Assembly (NCBI GenBank): GCA_027449005.1
Contig: DAIDML010000109.1
Coordinates: 1-7,990, forward strand
From: Erysipelotrichaceae bacterium
GTDB lineage: Bacteria > Bacillota_I > Bacilli_A > Erysipelotrichales > Erysipelotrichaceae
Reading direction: 5' to 3'
Length of the DNA stretch: 7,990 bases
The position numbers and the translations under genes are program-made. The notes under the pieces are model-generated. The model was given only the letters and a program-made list of their open reading frames with translations. It was not told the DNA's origin and ran no database searches. Shown here one piece after another: positions 6,813-7,990 of this stretch; position 1 is the first letter of the stretch, and each line of letters starts with the position of its first letter.

Positions 6813-7656
6813 GAAGCTTCACCCCCGTCACTTTAATGAAGATGTCTTCAAGTGTGGTTTCCATGGAATGAATGGTTTCAATGGTTTGACTTTGACACAA
6901 TTCAATGAAACGTGGACTGGATAACTCATTAAAATCAAAGACATGCTTTTCTAAATGAGCATTCAATCGTGTCTCCACAATCACTTTCTTCTGACCATGA
7001 TCAATCTTCAGTTGACGAGGAGAATCTTTGGCTACAATAACCCCATTCGCAATGAAAGCCACTTCATCACACAACTCATCAATATCACTCATGATGTGTG
7101 ATGTAATGAAAACCGTTCCACCAGCTTCTTTGAACTCTTTAATCATATCTTTTAAAATACGAGCATTCATCGGATCTAACCCATTAGTAGGTTCATCCAA
7201 AAACAACATCTTTGGTTGATTGATGAGTGCACGAATGAAATTAAGACGAATCTTCATCCCTTTAGAATACTCACTCACCAGTTTATTGCGATCTTCCCAT
7301 AATCCCATACGTTTAAGTAACGGTTCCACGTCGACTTGATTCTTATATAGATTCGCAAAGAATTGCAGATTTTCTAAACCCGTGAGTTTGGAAAAAGAAA
7401 TTGGCATTTCAAAACACACCCCAATCTCTTCATAAAAATCATCTTTTAACTCCTTCAATGATTTCCCATCATAGGTGATTTCTCCTTGGTAATGATCAAG
7501 CAGTTTCACCAAGATCTTTTGAGTGGTACTCTTTCCTGCACCACTTGGTCCTAAAAAACCAAAGATGGTTCCTTTAGGAATATCAAATGATATTCCTTGG
7601 ATGGTTTCCTCTTTGTTTTTAGGATAAGTAAATCGCAAATCTTGAACTTTAAACAT
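6799..7656 (-). CDS. ABC exporter ATP-binding protein with Glu at the Q-loop position
   Basis: This is the ATPase subunit of the exporter, 285 residues. Visible motifs in order are Walker A GPSGAGKST (36-44), a Q-loop region GVCFEMP (79-85) with Glu83 where most ABC proteins have Gln, signature YSKGM (130-134, a degenerate LSGGQ), Walker B MLFLDEP with Asp154 and Glu155, D-loop GLDP (159-162), and switch His187 in TSHIM. The C-terminal tail (about 215-285) ends with TTLEDIFIKVTG, typical of drug and antibiotic exporter ATPases. Glu in the Q-loop (E-loop) is known from LanF lantibiotic-immunity ATPases and occurs in BcrA-type proteins. The ATG overlaps the end of the TetR gene by 8 bases. The ribosome site AGGGG (7666-7670) lies 9 bases upstream, within that gene. 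Export of a peptide antibiotic or other amphiphile is inferred from family and gene order. Confidence 0.93.
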   Translation of the reverse strand: MFKVQDLRFTYPKNKEETIQGISFDIPKGTIFGFLGPSGAGKSTTQKILVKLLDHYQGEITYDGKSLKELKDDFYEEIGVCFEMPISFSKLTGLENLQFFANLYKNQVDVEPLLKRMGLWEDRNKLVSEYSKGMKIRLNFIRALINQPKMLFLDEPTNGLDPMNARILKDMIKEFKEAGGTVFITSHIMSDIDELCDEVAFIANGVIVAKDSPRQLKIDHGQKKVIVETRLNAHLEKHVFDFNELSSPRFIELCQSQTIETIHSMETTLEDIFIKVTGVKLHDHD

Positions 7657-7990
7657 GGTATTGTACCCCTTTTTTTATTATGTTAAGACGTGAGAGAAAC
7701 ACATTTCTCATTTCATCATAATCTTTAGACTTAAAGGCTTTTAATAAACTGGTCTTTGAAACATCACTGATCATCTCCACAAGATCCTTAGGATGAACAC
7801 TTGGATCAATAAGACCTTCTTTTTGATCTTGTTCAATCATTGCTTCTAGAAACTTCATCCTATCGCGATGCTTCTCTCTCATTCTTTCAACCATTTCATC
7901 GTTGTCCACATCCATGAATATCCCAATTTGATAGTAATCAGGTCTAAGTTGAATCCATGCCAAAGTGTCATGAAAGAACTGTTCCATCAC
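7649..7990 (-). CDS. TetR/AcrR-type transcriptional regulator, C-terminal part only
   Basis: About 113 residues are visible, and the reading frame continues past the right edge. The GTG and ATG at the edge are ordinary internal codons, not likely starts. The sequence (FFHDTLAWIQLRPDYYQIGIF, split here only by the edge of the domain, then DNDEMVERMREKHRDRMKFLEAMIEQ and GLIDPSVHPKDLVEMI) is helical and charged. It matches the ligand-binding domain pattern of TetR regulators, where a helix with RPDYY is followed by an RxxxxxLxxxIEQxxxxGxI block. The DNA-binding helix-turn-helix should lie just outside the window, so the family call rests on the C-terminal half and on context. It overlaps the ATPase start by 8 bases and most likely represses its own operon until a transported compound binds. 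The operator and promoter are not in the window. Confidence 0.75.
   Translation of the reverse strand: MMEQFFHDTLAWIQLRPDYYQIGIFMDVDNDEMVERMREKHRDRMKFLEAMIEQDQKEGLIDPSVHPKDLVEMISDVSKTSLLKAFKSKDYDEMRNVFLSRLNIIKKGVQYHV

Noticed and set aside
5904..7219. Plus-strand open frames within the permease and ATPase genes
   Set aside because: They are antisense to genes with clear ABC-2 and ABC ATPase motifs and show no start signals or recognisable domain.
7670..7676. Seven A residues (minus strand) at the end of the TetR gene as a possible frameshift site into the ATPase
   Set aside because: The ATPase is in the +1 frame relative to TetR, whereas an A-AAA-AAA heptamer promotes -1 slippage; the ATPase also has its own ATG and ribosome site.

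Overview
The window looks like a chromosomal stretch from an AT-rich, low-GC Gram-positive relative (Bacillota or Acholeplasma/Erysipelotrichia-like). The pointers are AGGAGG-type ribosome binding sites, a lipoprotein signal with a lipobox, sigma-A-like promoters with a TATAAT -10, and protein families common in that group. The standard code fits: the reading frames are uninterrupted and tryptophan is TGG. The nine visible stop codons are TAA (7) or TAG (2), never TGA. The lineage is an inference; there is no rRNA or other marker gene.

All nine supported genes lie on the minus strand, so they are transcribed from the right edge towards the left. They fall into three transcription units. Unit 1 (7990 to 5128) holds the C-terminal part of a TetR-type regulator, an ABC ATPase, two ABC-2 permeases and a 64-residue two-helix membrane protein. 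Its genes overlap or nearly touch, and it ends in a UUCG-capped hairpin that takes in the last stop codon. Unit 2 (about 5105 to 1347) starts at an extended -10 promoter and holds a GNAT acetyltransferase, a Cof-type HAD phosphatase, a cardiolipin synthase and a patatin-like lipase. It ends in a hairpin with a T-tract. Unit 3 (1281 to beyond the left edge) is an extracytoplasmic peptide/nickel-type (family 5) substrate-binding lipoprotein. It has a near-consensus promoter set among repeated ATGTAA/TTACAT hexamers.

How they may work together: unit 1 reads as a regulated export or self-protection module. A TetR sensor controls an ATPase with Glu in place of the Q-loop Gln, plus two different permeases of about 240 residues, and a small membrane protein accompanies them. 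The layout recalls LanFEG/BcrAB-type peptide-antibiotic resistance exporters. Unit 2 pairs a cardiolipin-forming enzyme with a putative phospholipase and suggests membrane-lipid turnover. Unit 3 is nutrient uptake (peptide or similar), and its transporter subunits would lie outside the window.

No gene-free stretch exceeds 300 bases. The longest, 1225-1378, holds the unit 2 terminator and the unit 3 control region. I saw no tRNA, rRNA, CRISPR array, insertion sequence or attachment site. The most interesting points are the E-loop exporter with its small partner, the apparently leaderless start of the GNAT gene, the ATGTAA repeat cluster and the altered catalytic motifs of the patatin. None of these amounts to a clearly new system on sequence reading alone.
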